Of a stretch of 9,591 nucleotides of DNA, positions 1 to 6,865 are shown in pieces. Positions within the stretch are counted from its first letter, which is position 1, and every line of letters begins with the position of its first letter. This stretch comes from a bacterium (GTDB lineage Bacteria; DYJV01; JALVYZ01): NCBI GenBank assembly GCA_027037705.1, contig JALVYZ010000276.1:1-9591 (forward strand), in the 5' to 3' direction. A model generated the notes under the pieces. The model was not told the origin of the DNA. It did no database searches and saw only the letters and a list, made by a program, of their open reading frames with translations. A program made the translations under genes and the position numbers.

Positions 1-251
1 TCAAGAGCTTTTAAAATAGCTTCATATTTATGAATAATTTCTTTCATAAAAAAAATATTTTTTTTTAGTTCAAAATCATCACTAAGATTTGAATAAATTA
101 CACCTGAATTTCCTTTTAATGTATGGACATCTCTGTGGATTTCAGGAAGAAGAGATTCATGATATGATAAGAAAAAATTCTCCAATTTTTTTAAAATTTC
201 ACGAGATTCAAAAAGAAATTGCTCTATTAAATCTTTATAAAAATCATCCAT
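1..251 (-). CDS. Hpt (histidine phosphotransfer) domain protein, N-terminal part only
   Basis: Reading the minus strand from the ATG at 251-249 gives 83 open codons that run off the left window edge. Residues 43-50 read HTLKGNSG, the hallmark of Hpt domains; H43 would be the phosphorylated histidine. It is preceded by an amphipathic helix (residues 5-30, LIEQFLFESREILKKLE within it) as in CheA and stand-alone Hpt proteins. Such domains relay phosphate between histidine kinases and response regulators in the cytoplasm. An in-frame stop lies three codons upstream (260-258), so this ATG is the only sensible start, although no clear Shine-Dalgarno sequence precedes it. It lies 33 bases downstream of tatD on the same strand, so co-transcription is likely. 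Whether this is a CheA-type kinase, a hybrid kinase or a single-domain Hpt protein cannot be decided because the rest is outside the window. Confidence 0.75.
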   Translation of the reverse strand, partial: MDDFYKDLIEQFLFESREILKKLENFFLSYHESLLPEIHRDVHTLKGNSGVIYSNLSDDFELKKNIFFMKEIIHKYEAILKAL

Positions 252-284
252 TAAATATTATCATAAATTATTTTAAATATTTTT

Positions 285-1079
285 TCAATCTATATTAAGT
301 TTTCCTTCAAATCCAAATAAGCTTTTAACATTTTCAATTATTTTTTTGCAAACTTCTATTTCATCTAACTTCTTGATTTCAGCTATTTTTTTAGCAACAT
401 ATTTTACATGCATTGGTTCATTTTGTTTTCCCCTGAAAGGTTCAGGAGTTAGAAAAGGAGCATCAGTTTCAGTTAAGATCTTATCAAGAGGAATTTTCTT
501 TATCAAAGATTCTGCTTTCTCTTTATTCTTTTTAAAAGTAATAGTACCTGGAAATGATACTAAAAAATTTAGATCAAATATCTTCTTTGCAAAATCATAA
601 TCACCTGAATAACAATGAAAAACACCACCTACCTCATAAGCTTTTTCTTCTTTTAAAATTTTGTACACCTCATCATGTGCCTCTCTATCATGAATAATAA
701 TTGGCAGATTTAATTCTCTTGCAGCATTTATTTGCATTCTAAAATATCTTTCTTGCACATCTTGAGGAGAATAATTTTTGAAAAAATCAAGTCCAATTTC
801 ACCAATGGCAACAACTTTTTTATTATCTTTAGCAAGCTTCATTAATTTTAATATATCATCGAAACCATTTATATTTTTTGTATCATGTGGATGTATTCCT
901 ATTGCTGCATAAACATAATTTAACTTTTTTGAAATTTCTATACATTCAACGCTATCTATTAAATTTGTTCCAATAGTTATAATTAATTTAACATTTTCAT
1001 CATAAGCTCTTTTTGCAACTTCAAATACCTTATCTTTATAAAATGAGGGAGTTAAATGACAATGCGTATCAACATACAT
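285..1079 (-). CDS. tatD: TatD-family metal-dependent hydrolase (3'-5' DNase)
   Basis: A complete 264-residue protein of the usual TatD length, starting MYVDTHCHLT. The family's metal ligands are all visible: H6 and H8 (DTHCH), E94 (GEIGLDFF), H130 (PIIIHDREAHDEV), H155 (HCYSGD) and D206 (ETDAPFLTPEPFRG). GIHPH at 61-65 is also typical. Family members are cytoplasmic TIM-barrel enzymes of the amidohydrolase superfamily that bind divalent metals; characterised ones are DNases or exonucleases linked to DNA repair and quality control. The frame stays open 13 codons further upstream to an ATG at 1118, but I choose the ATG at 1079 because AGAGAGGT at 1094-1087 is a strong Shine-Dalgarno sequence 7 bases before it and because the family starts at the metal-binding DTHCH strand. 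It is divergent from the regulator gene and is followed by the Hpt gene. The exact physiological substrate is not shown by sequence. Confidence 0.95.
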   Translation of the reverse strand: MYVDTHCHLTPSFYKDKVFEVAKRAYDENVKLIITIGTNLIDSVECIEISKKLNYVYAAIGIHPHDTKNINGFDDILKLMKLAKDNKKVVAIGEIGLDFFKNYSPQDVQERYFRMQINAARELNLPIIIHDREAHDEVYKILKEEKAYEVGGVFHCYSGDYDFAKKIFDLNFLVSFPGTITFKKNKEKAESLIKKIPLDKILTETDAPFLTPEPFRGKQNEPMHVKYVAKKIAEIKKLDEIEVCKKIIENVKSLFGFEGKLNID

Positions 1080-1086
1080 TTTATAT

Positions 1087-1094
1087 ACCTCTCT
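1087..1094 (-). promoter_or_regulatory. Ribosome binding site that fixes the tatD start
   Basis: On the minus strand AGAGAGGT lies 7 bases before the ATG at 1079. It would lie inside the coding region if the upstream ATG at 1118 were used, so it supports the shorter protein. Confidence 0.7.
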
Positions 1095-1146
1095 AAATTT
1101 TATAAAATTAAATATCATCTTTTTTTATTACCTACAAGAAGAATAA

Positions 1147-1174
1147 ATAATACAAAAAATTATTTTTATTTTAA
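1147..1174 (-). promoter_or_regulatory. Possible tatD promoter
   Basis: On the minus strand TTAAAA (1174-1169, four matches to TTGACA) and TATTAT (1152-1147, five matches to TATAAT) are separated by 16 bases. The -10 box is directly preceded by TG. It lies about 70 bases upstream of the tatD ATG. In DNA this A+T-rich such matches arise easily by chance, so this is only a candidate. Confidence 0.25.
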
Positions 1175-1210
1175 CATAAACTCTTAAAAATATGTTTTAT
1201 TTTTAGAACC

Positions 1211-1244
1211 AGCAATAAAATTATATTTTTTTAAATTTATTGCT
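1211..1244. promoter_or_regulatory. Candidate operator: 9-bp perfect inverted repeat
   Basis: AGCAATAAA at 1211-1219 is the exact reverse complement of TTTATTGCT at 1236-1244, with a 16-base A/T spacer. The arm centres are about 25 bases apart, between two and two and a half helical turns. The right arm runs into the TTGACA -35 box (1244-1249) of the operon that begins with a GntR-type regulator. Binding here would block RNA polymerase, so an autoregulatory operator is the natural reading. It is not followed by a U tract in a position to serve as a terminator of either flanking gene, both of which start here. No second copy was noticed elsewhere in the window. Confidence 0.5.
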
Positions 1245-1270
1245 TGACAAAAAATATTGATTACTATTAT
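1244..1270 (+). promoter_or_regulatory. Candidate promoter of the regulator-hyu-TRAP operon
   Basis: A perfect -35 hexamer TTGACA at 1244-1249 is followed by TATTAT at 1265-1270 (five of six matches to TATAAT). The 15-base spacer is shorter than the preferred 17; a 17-base spacer would give the poor hexamer TTATGG at 1267-1272. Transcription would begin near 1277, only a few bases before the ATG at 1280. The TTG of the -35 box is in frame with the regulator and could be mistaken for a start codon. The inverted repeat at 1211-1244 touches the -35 box. Confidence 0.4.
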
Positions 1271-1279
1271 GGGATAAAT

Positions 1280-2194
1280 ATGAAATTTGAAAAATTATAT
1301 TTTAAAAATTCTTTACTAAAACTCTATTTAATTGATTTAATTTTAACAAAAAAAATCAATAAAAAAATCATCCCAGATATCATTGCTGATGATTATGGAA
1401 TAAATTTAAATACTGTAAAAAAAGTAATCAAAGAATTAACAAATGAAGGATATTTTGAGACAAGAAAGAAATCTGGGACAAAATTAAAATATGAAGTTAG
1501 TGAAGAAAAGTCTAAAAATTATTTCAATATTAGAAATAAATTTGTTAATTTAATCCAATCAGCAAAAAATTTTGGCTTTTCTGATGTTGAAATTTTATCA
1601 GCTTTCACATCTGCTTTGAAAGAAAGTATCTCTTCAACTGATGAGAAAAAAATTATTTTTGTTGAAAAAGATTTTAGCAATTTATGGATCGGGAAAACAG
1701 AGTTAGAAGAAATTTTAGGAGTTGATATTATTCCAATGTTACTTGAAGATGCTATCAAATTTATTAAAACTTTTTATAATGATGAATTAATAATTACAAC
1801 ATATTATTGCCAGCCTTTACTTGATTTAAAAGATATAAAAGTTTTCCCTTTAAAAATAACACCACCAATAGAACAGTTAATAAATATAAACACTATTCCT
1901 GAAGATACTAAAATTATTTTATTAACAATTTCTGAAGAATTAAAAAATAGAATGGTCAAAACTTATAACTTTTTACAGAAAAAATTTAAAAATTTGCAAT
2001 TTTTAACTATTAGGGATGTTTTAGAAAATCCTTCAATATTGGAAAACACAGACATCCTCTTAACCTTAAAATATATTTATAATGAACACAAAAATTTATT
2101 TAAAGATATTAAAAAAGTTGTTGTTTACTCAAGATTTCATGATGAAGAAGGGATTCAGTTGTTAAAGAAAACTTTAAATAAGGAGAAAAAATAA
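1280..2194 (+). CDS. GntR-type winged-helix transcriptional regulator with an unassigned C-terminal sensor domain
   Basis: The protein has 304 residues from the ATG at 1280. Residues about 10-72 form a winged helix-turn-helix of the GntR type: DYGINLNTVKKVIKELTNEG (38-57) matches the recognition-helix pattern of the family and is followed by the wing (YFETRKKSGT, 58-67). The usual LPSERELA stretch is degenerate here (IIPDIIADDYG). Residues about 75-304 alternate hydrophobic strands and helices (IIFVEK, IIPMLLEDAI, LIITTYYCQPLL, IILLTIS, VVVYS), suggesting an alpha/beta ligand-binding domain. It is clearly not of FadR type, and I do not recognise a UTRA domain. The frame extends 12 codons up to a TTG at 1244, but that TTG is the -35 box; GGGA at 1271-1274 sits 5 bases before the ATG. 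The TAA directly abuts the hyuA ATG, so the regulator is co-transcribed with its probable target genes. Repressor or activator action is not shown by sequence. Confidence 0.8.
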   Translation: MKFEKLYFKNSLLKLYLIDLILTKKINKKIIPDIIADDYGINLNTVKKVIKELTNEGYFETRKKSGTKLKYEVSEEKSKNYFNIRNKFVNLIQSAKNFGFSDVEILSAFTSALKESISSTDEKKIIFVEKDFSNLWIGKTELEEILGVDIIPMLLEDAIKFIKTFYNDELIITTYYCQPLLDLKDIKVFPLKITPPIEQLININTIPEDTKIILLTISEELKNRMVKTYNFLQKKFKNLQFLTIRDVLENPSILENTDILLTLKYIYNEHKNLFKDIKKVVVYSRFHDEEGIQLLKKTLNKEKK

Positions 2195-4162
2195 ATGATT
2201 ATTGTTGGTGTTGATACAGGTGGAACTTTTACAGATTTTATATACAAAGATGAAAAAGGATGGAATGTATATAAATTACTATCTACACCTCATAATCCAG
2301 CTGAAGCAGTATTAAAAGGTCTTGAAATTATAACAAAAGGGGAAACTGCAAACATTACTCATGGGTCAACAGTTGCAACTAATGCAATTTTAGAAAAAAA
2401 AGGGGCTAATACTGCTTTAATTACAAATAAAGGTTTTGAAGATATAATTGAGATTGGTAGGCAAAATAGGAAAGAATTATACAATTTAAAATATCGTAAA
2501 ACATCTCCTCTTGTCCATAAAGATTCAAGATATGGAGTAAAAGGTAGAGTAAATTATTTAGGTGAGATTTTAGAAGATATAGATTTAGATGAAATTGATA
2601 ATGTAATTAAAAAAATTGAAATATCAGATATTGAATCAGTTGCAGTATGTTTGCTTTTTTCATTTAAAAATAATGAACATGAGAAAATAATAGGAGAAAA
2701 ATTAAAAAAATCAGGATTTTTCTACTCTCTTTCACATGAAGTTTTATCTGAATTTAGAGAATATGAAAGACTATCCACAACTGTAATAAATGCCTATGTT
2801 TCTCCTAAAATGGCAAGATATATTTCTTTTTTAATAGAAAATATAGGAAATAGCAAACTTAGAATTATGCAATCAAATGGAGGAAGTATTTCAGCTGAAA
2901 CTGCAATGAAAGAATCTGTTAGAACAATTTTATCTGGTCCTGCTGGTGGAGCTGTTGGAGCTTACGAACTTGGCAAAATTTCAGGATTTAATAAACTGAT
3001 AACATTTGATATGGGTGGAACTTCTACAGATGTTGCATTAATAGATGATAAACTTCCATTAACAATGGAATCAGAAATTTCAGATTTTCCCATTAAAACT
3101 CCAATGATTGACATACATACAGTTGGAGCAGGAGGTGGCTCTATTGCATATTTTGATGTTGGCGGTTCATTAAGAGTTGGGCCTGAAAGTGCTGGAGCTG
3201 ATCCTGGGCCAATTTGTTATGGAAAAGGAGAAAAAATAACTGTTACAGATGCAAATTTATTCCTTGGAAGATTAATTCCTGAAAAATTTCTTGGCGGAAA
3301 TATGAAACTTCATTACGAAAAATTAAATAAATATTTTAAAGAAATGGCTAAAGTTGGAGGACTTACAGAAGTTGAACTTGCAGAAGGGATTTTAAGTGTT
3401 GCAAATACAAATATGGAAAGAGCAATTAGAGTTATTTCAGTGGAAAGAGGTTATAATCCTTCAGAATTTACATTATTTTCTTTTGGTGGTGCAGGTGGTA
3501 TGCATGCAGCATTTTTAGCAAAACTTTTAAATATACCAAATGTACTTATACCAAAGCATCCTGGAATACTATCTGCAATTGGGATGTTACTTGCTGATGT
3601 AATAAAAGATTATTCACAAACTGTTATGATCCAACAAAAAGATTTTAAAAAATCAAAATTTGAAAATCTATTTAAAAATGTTGAAAAAAGAGCCATTCAA
3701 GATCTCATTAATGAAGGAATTGAAAAAGAAAATATTATTTTAGAAAGATATCTTGATATGAGATATAAAGGCCAATCTTATGAAATTATGGTTCCATTTA
3801 AAGATAACTTCATAGAATTATTTCATCAATATCATGAAAAACTATATGGATATGCAAATAGAGATAAAGCTGTTGAAGCTGTAAATATAAGAATAAGAGC
3901 AAGAGGAATTTTACCAAAACCTGAATTTAAAAAGGCTGAAAATTTAACAGATAAAATTGATAATAAGGCAATATATGGTGAGAAAAAGGTTATCTTTAAT
4001 GAAAAAGAGTATAATACAAAAATTTATGAAAGGGATTATTTAAAACCTGGAAATAAATTTGATGGACCAGCTATTATTGTTGAGTATTCTTCAACTATAG
4101 TTGTTCCTCCTGAGTCCTATGTTAAAATTGATGCTTTTGAAAATATTTTAATTGAGGTGTAA
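2195..4162 (+). CDS. hyuA: Hydantoinase/oxoprolinase family subunit A (ATP-binding subunit)
   Basis: A 655-residue protein of typical HyuA length. Domains in order: N-terminal Hydant_A_N (about 1-180) with the phosphate-1 loop DTGGTFTD at 7-14; the central hydantoinase A domain (about 195-480) with LSGPAGGAVGAYELG (246-260), phosphate-2 loop FDMGGTSTDVALI (271-283), VGAGGGSIA (310-318), GPESAGADPGPICYG (329-343) and the adenosine-side GGAGGMHA (431-438); and a C-terminal domain with LDMRYKGQSYE (520-530) and GPAIIVEYSSTIVVPP (624-639). This is an actin/hexokinase-like ATPase fold. Known relatives use ATP to activate and open cyclic amides (N-methylhydantoin, 5-oxoproline) or to drive ketone carboxylation, always with a B subunit. 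AAGGAG at 2180-2185 lies 9 bases before the ATG, and the B subunit gene starts 2 bases downstream. The cytoplasmic A/B complex is certain as a family assignment; the substrate is not. Confidence 0.93.
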   Translation: MIIVGVDTGGTFTDFIYKDEKGWNVYKLLSTPHNPAEAVLKGLEIITKGETANITHGSTVATNAILEKKGANTALITNKGFEDIIEIGRQNRKELYNLKYRKTSPLVHKDSRYGVKGRVNYLGEILEDIDLDEIDNVIKKIEISDIESVAVCLLFSFKNNEHEKIIGEKLKKSGFFYSLSHEVLSEFREYERLSTTVINAYVSPKMARYISFLIENIGNSKLRIMQSNGGSISAETAMKESVRTILSGPAGGAVGAYELGKISGFNKLITFDMGGTSTDVALIDDKLPLTMESEISDFPIKTPMIDIHTVGAGGGSIAYFDVGGSLRVGPESAGADPGPICYGKGEKITVTDANLFLGRLIPEKFLGGNMKLHYEKLNKYFKEMAKVGGLTEVELAEGILSVANTNMERAIRVISVERGYNPSEFTLFSFGGAGGMHAAFLAKLLNIPNVLIPKHPGILSAIGMLLADVIKDYSQTVMIQQKDFKKSKFENLFKNVEKRAIQDLINEGIEKENIILERYLDMRYKGQSYEIMVPFKDNFIELFHQYHEKLYGYANRDKAVEAVNIRIRARGILPKPEFKKAENLTDKIDNKAIYGEKKVIFNEKEYNTKIYERDYLKPGNKFDGPAIIVEYSSTIVVPPESYVKIDAFENILIEV

Positions 4163-4164
4163 AA

Positions 4165-5733
4165 ATGAAGTTGAATCCTATCCTGCTTGAAGTTTTTAAA
4201 AATAGATTTTCTTCTATTTCTGAAGAAATGGGAGTTACATTAAATAGAACTGCATTTAGTCCAAATATAAAGGAGAGGAGAGACTTTTCCTGTGCTATTT
4301 TTAATGAAAATGGGGATATGATTGCTCAAGCTGCACATATTCCTGTTCATCTCGGTTCTATGCCTCTGAGTGTTAAAAGTGCTATTGAAAATTGTGATTT
4401 AAAAGATGGAGATATGGTGATTTTAAATGATCCTTTTAAAGGAGGAACTCATTTACCTGATATTACCATTGTCGCTCCTGTATTTATTAGTAACAAAGAA
4501 AAACCTGATTTTTTTGTTGCAAATAGAGCACATCATGCAGATGTTGGTGGTGTATCATCAGGTTCAATGCCATTGTCAACTTCTCTTTATCAGGAAGGTA
4601 TTATTATTCCTCCAATTAAAATAGTTGAAAATGGTGAAATAGATGGGAAATTATTAAAATTTTTCTTAAATAATGTTAGGACTCCAATAGAAAGAGAAGG
4701 AGATTTTTCTGCACAAATTATGGCTAATATAACTGGAATTAAAAGAATAAAAGAATTAGTAGAAAAATATGGAATTGATACAGTAAAATTATATTGTAAT
4801 GGAATGATGGATTATTCAGAAAAAATTTTAAAAAATCTATTAAAAAATATAAAAGATGGTGAATATGAATTTGAAGATTACTTGGATGATGACGGAATCT
4901 CAACTAAAAACATTAAAATTCATGTGAAGTTAAAGATAGAAAATGATAATGCTATTCTTGATTTTACAAAAAGTGATCCTCAGGTAATGGGAAGTGTTAA
5001 TGCAGTTTATTCTATAACACTTTCTGCTGTTTTATATGTTTTTCGTTCTTTAATTGAAGATGATATCCCAACTAACGCTGGATTATTAAGACCGCTTAAA
5101 GTAATTACAAAAAAAGGTACAATTGTAGATGCAGAATTTCCAGCAGCAGTTGCTGCAGGAAATGTTGAGACCTCTCAAAGAATTGTTGATGTAATTTTAG
5201 GAGCTCTATCAAAAGCTATTCCAGAAAAAATTCCAGCAGCAAGTCAAGGGACAATGAACAATATTTCAATTGGTGGAATAGATGAGAGGACAGGATTACC
5301 ATTTGCATATTATGAAACAATAGGCGGTGGAATGGGTGCAAGCTGTGAAAATCATGGAGAGAGTGCAGTTCACTCTCATATGACAAACACTTTAAACACA
5401 CCTGTTGAAGCTCTTGAGTTTAGTTATCCATTCATGGTAACAGAATATTCAATAAGAAAGAATTCTGGAGGAAAAGGTAAATTTAGCGGTGGTGACGGTA
5501 TTGTAAGAGAAATTAAATTAATTTCAGATGCTGAAGTTACAGTTCTTTCTGAAAGAAGAAAACTTGCACCTTACGGGTTAAATGGTGGTTCTCCAGGCAA
5601 ACCTGGGAAAAATATTATTTATGAAAATGAAAAAAAAGAAATAATGCCAGGAAAATTTAATATATTTCTAAAAAAAGGTTCAATTGTAAGAATTGAAACT
5701 CCAGGTGGTGGGGGATATGGAAAGGTTAATTAA
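4165..5733 (+). CDS. hyuB: Hydantoinase/oxoprolinase family subunit B
   Basis: A complete 522-residue HyuB/Hydantoinase_B protein of usual length. The N-terminus (LLEVFKNRFSSISEEMGVTL, 7-26) and the motifs RRDFSCAIFNENGDMIAQAAHIPVH as separate blocks around 38-62, NDPFKGGTH (88-96), NRAHHADVGG (120-129), AAGNVETSQR (330-339), HSHMTNTLNTP (403-413), GGKGKFSGGDG (435-445) and the glycine-rich end TPGGGGYG (512-519) are all family hallmarks. The His/Asp clusters are probably metal or substrate ligands (inference from conservation). It is the catalytic partner of HyuA. GAGGTG at 4154-4159, inside the last codons of hyuA, is its ribosome binding site, which implies coupled translation and equal amounts of both subunits. 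The subunits of acetone or acetophenone carboxylase are distant relatives, but the extra subunits those enzymes need are absent here, so a cyclic-amide hydrolase is more likely. Confidence 0.93.
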   Translation: MKLNPILLEVFKNRFSSISEEMGVTLNRTAFSPNIKERRDFSCAIFNENGDMIAQAAHIPVHLGSMPLSVKSAIENCDLKDGDMVILNDPFKGGTHLPDITIVAPVFISNKEKPDFFVANRAHHADVGGVSSGSMPLSTSLYQEGIIIPPIKIVENGEIDGKLLKFFLNNVRTPIEREGDFSAQIMANITGIKRIKELVEKYGIDTVKLYCNGMMDYSEKILKNLLKNIKDGEYEFEDYLDDDGISTKNIKIHVKLKIENDNAILDFTKSDPQVMGSVNAVYSITLSAVLYVFRSLIEDDIPTNAGLLRPLKVITKKGTIVDAEFPAAVAAGNVETSQRIVDVILGALSKAIPEKIPAASQGTMNNISIGGIDERTGLPFAYYETIGGGMGASCENHGESAVHSHMTNTLNTPVEALEFSYPFMVTEYSIRKNSGGKGKFSGGDGIVREIKLISDAEVTVLSERRKLAPYGLNGGSPGKPGKNIIYENEKKEIMPGKFNIFLKKGSIVRIETPGGGGYGKVN

Positions 5734-5741
5734 ATAGTTTA

Positions 5742-5779
5742 AGTAAAATGAGTGAAAAATTAAATTTTTCATTTTCACT
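5742..5779 (+). other. Intercistronic stem-loop between hyuB and dctP
   Basis: The core is TGAAAAAT (5753-5760) pairing with ATTTTTCA (5764-5771) around a TAA loop. An alternative, longer fold pairs AAAATG (5745-5750) with CATTTT (5770-5775) around a bulge. Only four T residues follow (5779-5782), and the stem is A/T-rich, so it is at best a weak terminator or attenuator. It sits in the 77-base gap before the very strong dctP ribosome binding site and may separate the enzyme genes from the transporter genes in mRNA processing. Confidence 0.35.
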
Positions 5780-5810
5780 TTTAATTATTCATCAAAAAAG
5801 GAGGTAAGTT

Positions 5811-6794
5811 ATGAAAGTTAAAGCATTATTTTTAGCAGTAGTTATGTTTTTTGCAATGGGAATTTTAGCTCATGCAGAAAAAGTTGTAAAACTTGATTGT
5901 AATGCCATTTATGGGCCAACAAGCTTCCATACGCAAGGCGCTATGAAGTTTGCAGAACTTGTAAAAAAATATTCTAACGGAAGTGTAATTATCACTGTAC
6001 ATCCTGGTGGTTCACTTGGATTTAAAGGTCCTGAATTATTAAAAGCTGTAAAAGACGCACAAGTTCCATTAAGTGATATTTTAATGGGTGTTGTAGCTGG
6101 AAGTGAAAGAATTTTTGGTGTAAGTTCATTGCCAAGATTAGTTAAAGATTTTAAAGAGGCAAGAGAACTTTATGAAAAATTAAAACCTTATTACAAAAAA
6201 GCTGCATTAAAATGGAATCAGGTATTTTTATATGCAGCACCATGGCCACCAAGTGGATTAGTAACTAAAAAACCTATTAGAAAAGTTGCAGATTTAAAAG
6301 GATTAAAAACAAGAACTTATGATAAAAACGGAGCAAGATTCTTAAAAGAACTTGGAGCAAGCCCTGTTCCAATGCCATGGGGAGAAGTTTATTCTTCTTT
6401 AAGAACAGGAGTTATAGACTCTGTTTTAACAAGTGCAGAATCAACTAAAAATGGTAAATTCTGGGAAGTATTAAAATATTTTACTCCAATAAATTATGCT
6501 TTTCCTTTAAACATGATGACAATGAATCTTGATTACTGGAAGTCTTTATCTAAAAAACAGCAACAAGCTATTTTAAAAGCGGCAAAAGAAACTGAAGAAT
6601 TACAATGGCAAAATTCTAAAAATAGACATTTTACTGCTTTAAAAATTATACAAGAACATGGGATGAAAGTGCTTGATGTTACTCCAGAACTTGATAAAGC
6701 AATGAACAAAGCAGCTAAAAAAATAATTGATGATTTTCTAAAACAGTTGAGAAATAAAAAAGTTAAAAAAATAATTGAAGAATATGCAAAATAA
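5811..6794 (+). CDS. dctP: TRAP transporter periplasmic solute-binding protein (DctP family)
   Basis: A 327-residue precursor. Residues 1-22 form a Sec signal peptide (KVK, then LFLAVVMFFAMGILA) with cleavage expected after AHA (20-22). The mature part is a DctP-type binder: HTQGAMKFAELVKKYSNGSV (40-59), the hinge region IRKVADLKGLKTRTYDKNG (156-174) with R168 at the place of the family's conserved carboxylate-binding arginine, then GASPVPMPWGEVYSSLRTGV (182-201). R168 suggests an organic acid or a similar anionic group on the ligand; the aromatic stretch YAAPWPP (141-147) may shape the pocket. It works in the periplasm, handing solute to DctQM. AAGGAGGT at 5798-5805, 5 bases before the ATG, is the best Shine-Dalgarno sequence in the window, fitting the high level needed for a binding protein. 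Strong hairpins lie on both sides of the gene. The C-terminal 30 residues are lysine-rich. Confidence 0.95.
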   Translation: MKVKALFLAVVMFFAMGILAHAEKVVKLDCNAIYGPTSFHTQGAMKFAELVKKYSNGSVIITVHPGGSLGFKGPELLKAVKDAQVPLSDILMGVVAGSERIFGVSSLPRLVKDFKEARELYEKLKPYYKKAALKWNQVFLYAAPWPPSGLVTKKPIRKVADLKGLKTRTYDKNGARFLKELGASPVPMPWGEVYSSLRTGVIDSVLTSAESTKNGKFWEVLKYFTPINYAFPLNMMTMNLDYWKSLSKKQQQAILKAAKETEELQWQNSKNRHFTALKIIQEHGMKVLDVTPELDKAMNKAAKKIIDDFLKQLRNKKVKKIIEEYAK

Positions 6795-6809
6795 CTGTTT
6801 AAACTAAAC

Positions 6810-6845
6810 AAGGCATAGGGCATAAAAATTTATGCTCTATGCCTT
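6810..6845 (+). other. Strong 16-bp hairpin between dctP and dctQ
   Basis: AAGGCATAGGGCATAA (6810-6825) pairs with TTATGCTCTATGCCTT (6830-6845) over 16 bp, with one G-U pair and a four-base loop AAAT. No U tract follows, so it is not a classical terminator. In other TRAP and ABC operons a hairpin at this place stabilises the upstream binding-protein mRNA or causes partial termination, giving more DctP than membrane subunits; the same role is inferred here. Just before it, TGTTTA (6796-6801) and TAAACA (6805-6810) form a small additional inverted repeat. Confidence 0.75.
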
Positions 6846-6865
6846 ATACCTGAAATGAATATAAA

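Noticed and set aside
89-298. Plus-strand open frame of 69 codons
   Set aside because: It lies opposite the Hpt-domain gene, whose motif HTLKGNSG is clear on the minus strand; the plus-strand product has no recognisable features or ribosome binding site.
1080-1118. ATG at 1118 as the tatD start
   Set aside because: It would add 13 residues before the family's conserved N-terminal strand and would place the strong AGAGAGGT site inside the gene.
1145-1165. AAATAAT...ATTATTT inverted repeat in the divergent region
   Set aside because: Seven A/T-only base pairs in A/T-rich intergenic DNA are easily met by chance; it also overlaps the weak tatD promoter candidate without any further support.
1173-1196. 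AACATA-N12-TATGTT as a second operator
   Set aside because: Arms of six bases with flanking mismatches; far weaker than the 9-bp repeat at 1211-1244 and not tied to a convincing promoter.
1244-1279. TTG at 1244 as the regulator start
   Set aside because: The TTG is the first half of a perfect TTGACA -35 box, no ribosome binding site precedes it, and the protein aligns with the GntR family from the ATG at 1280.
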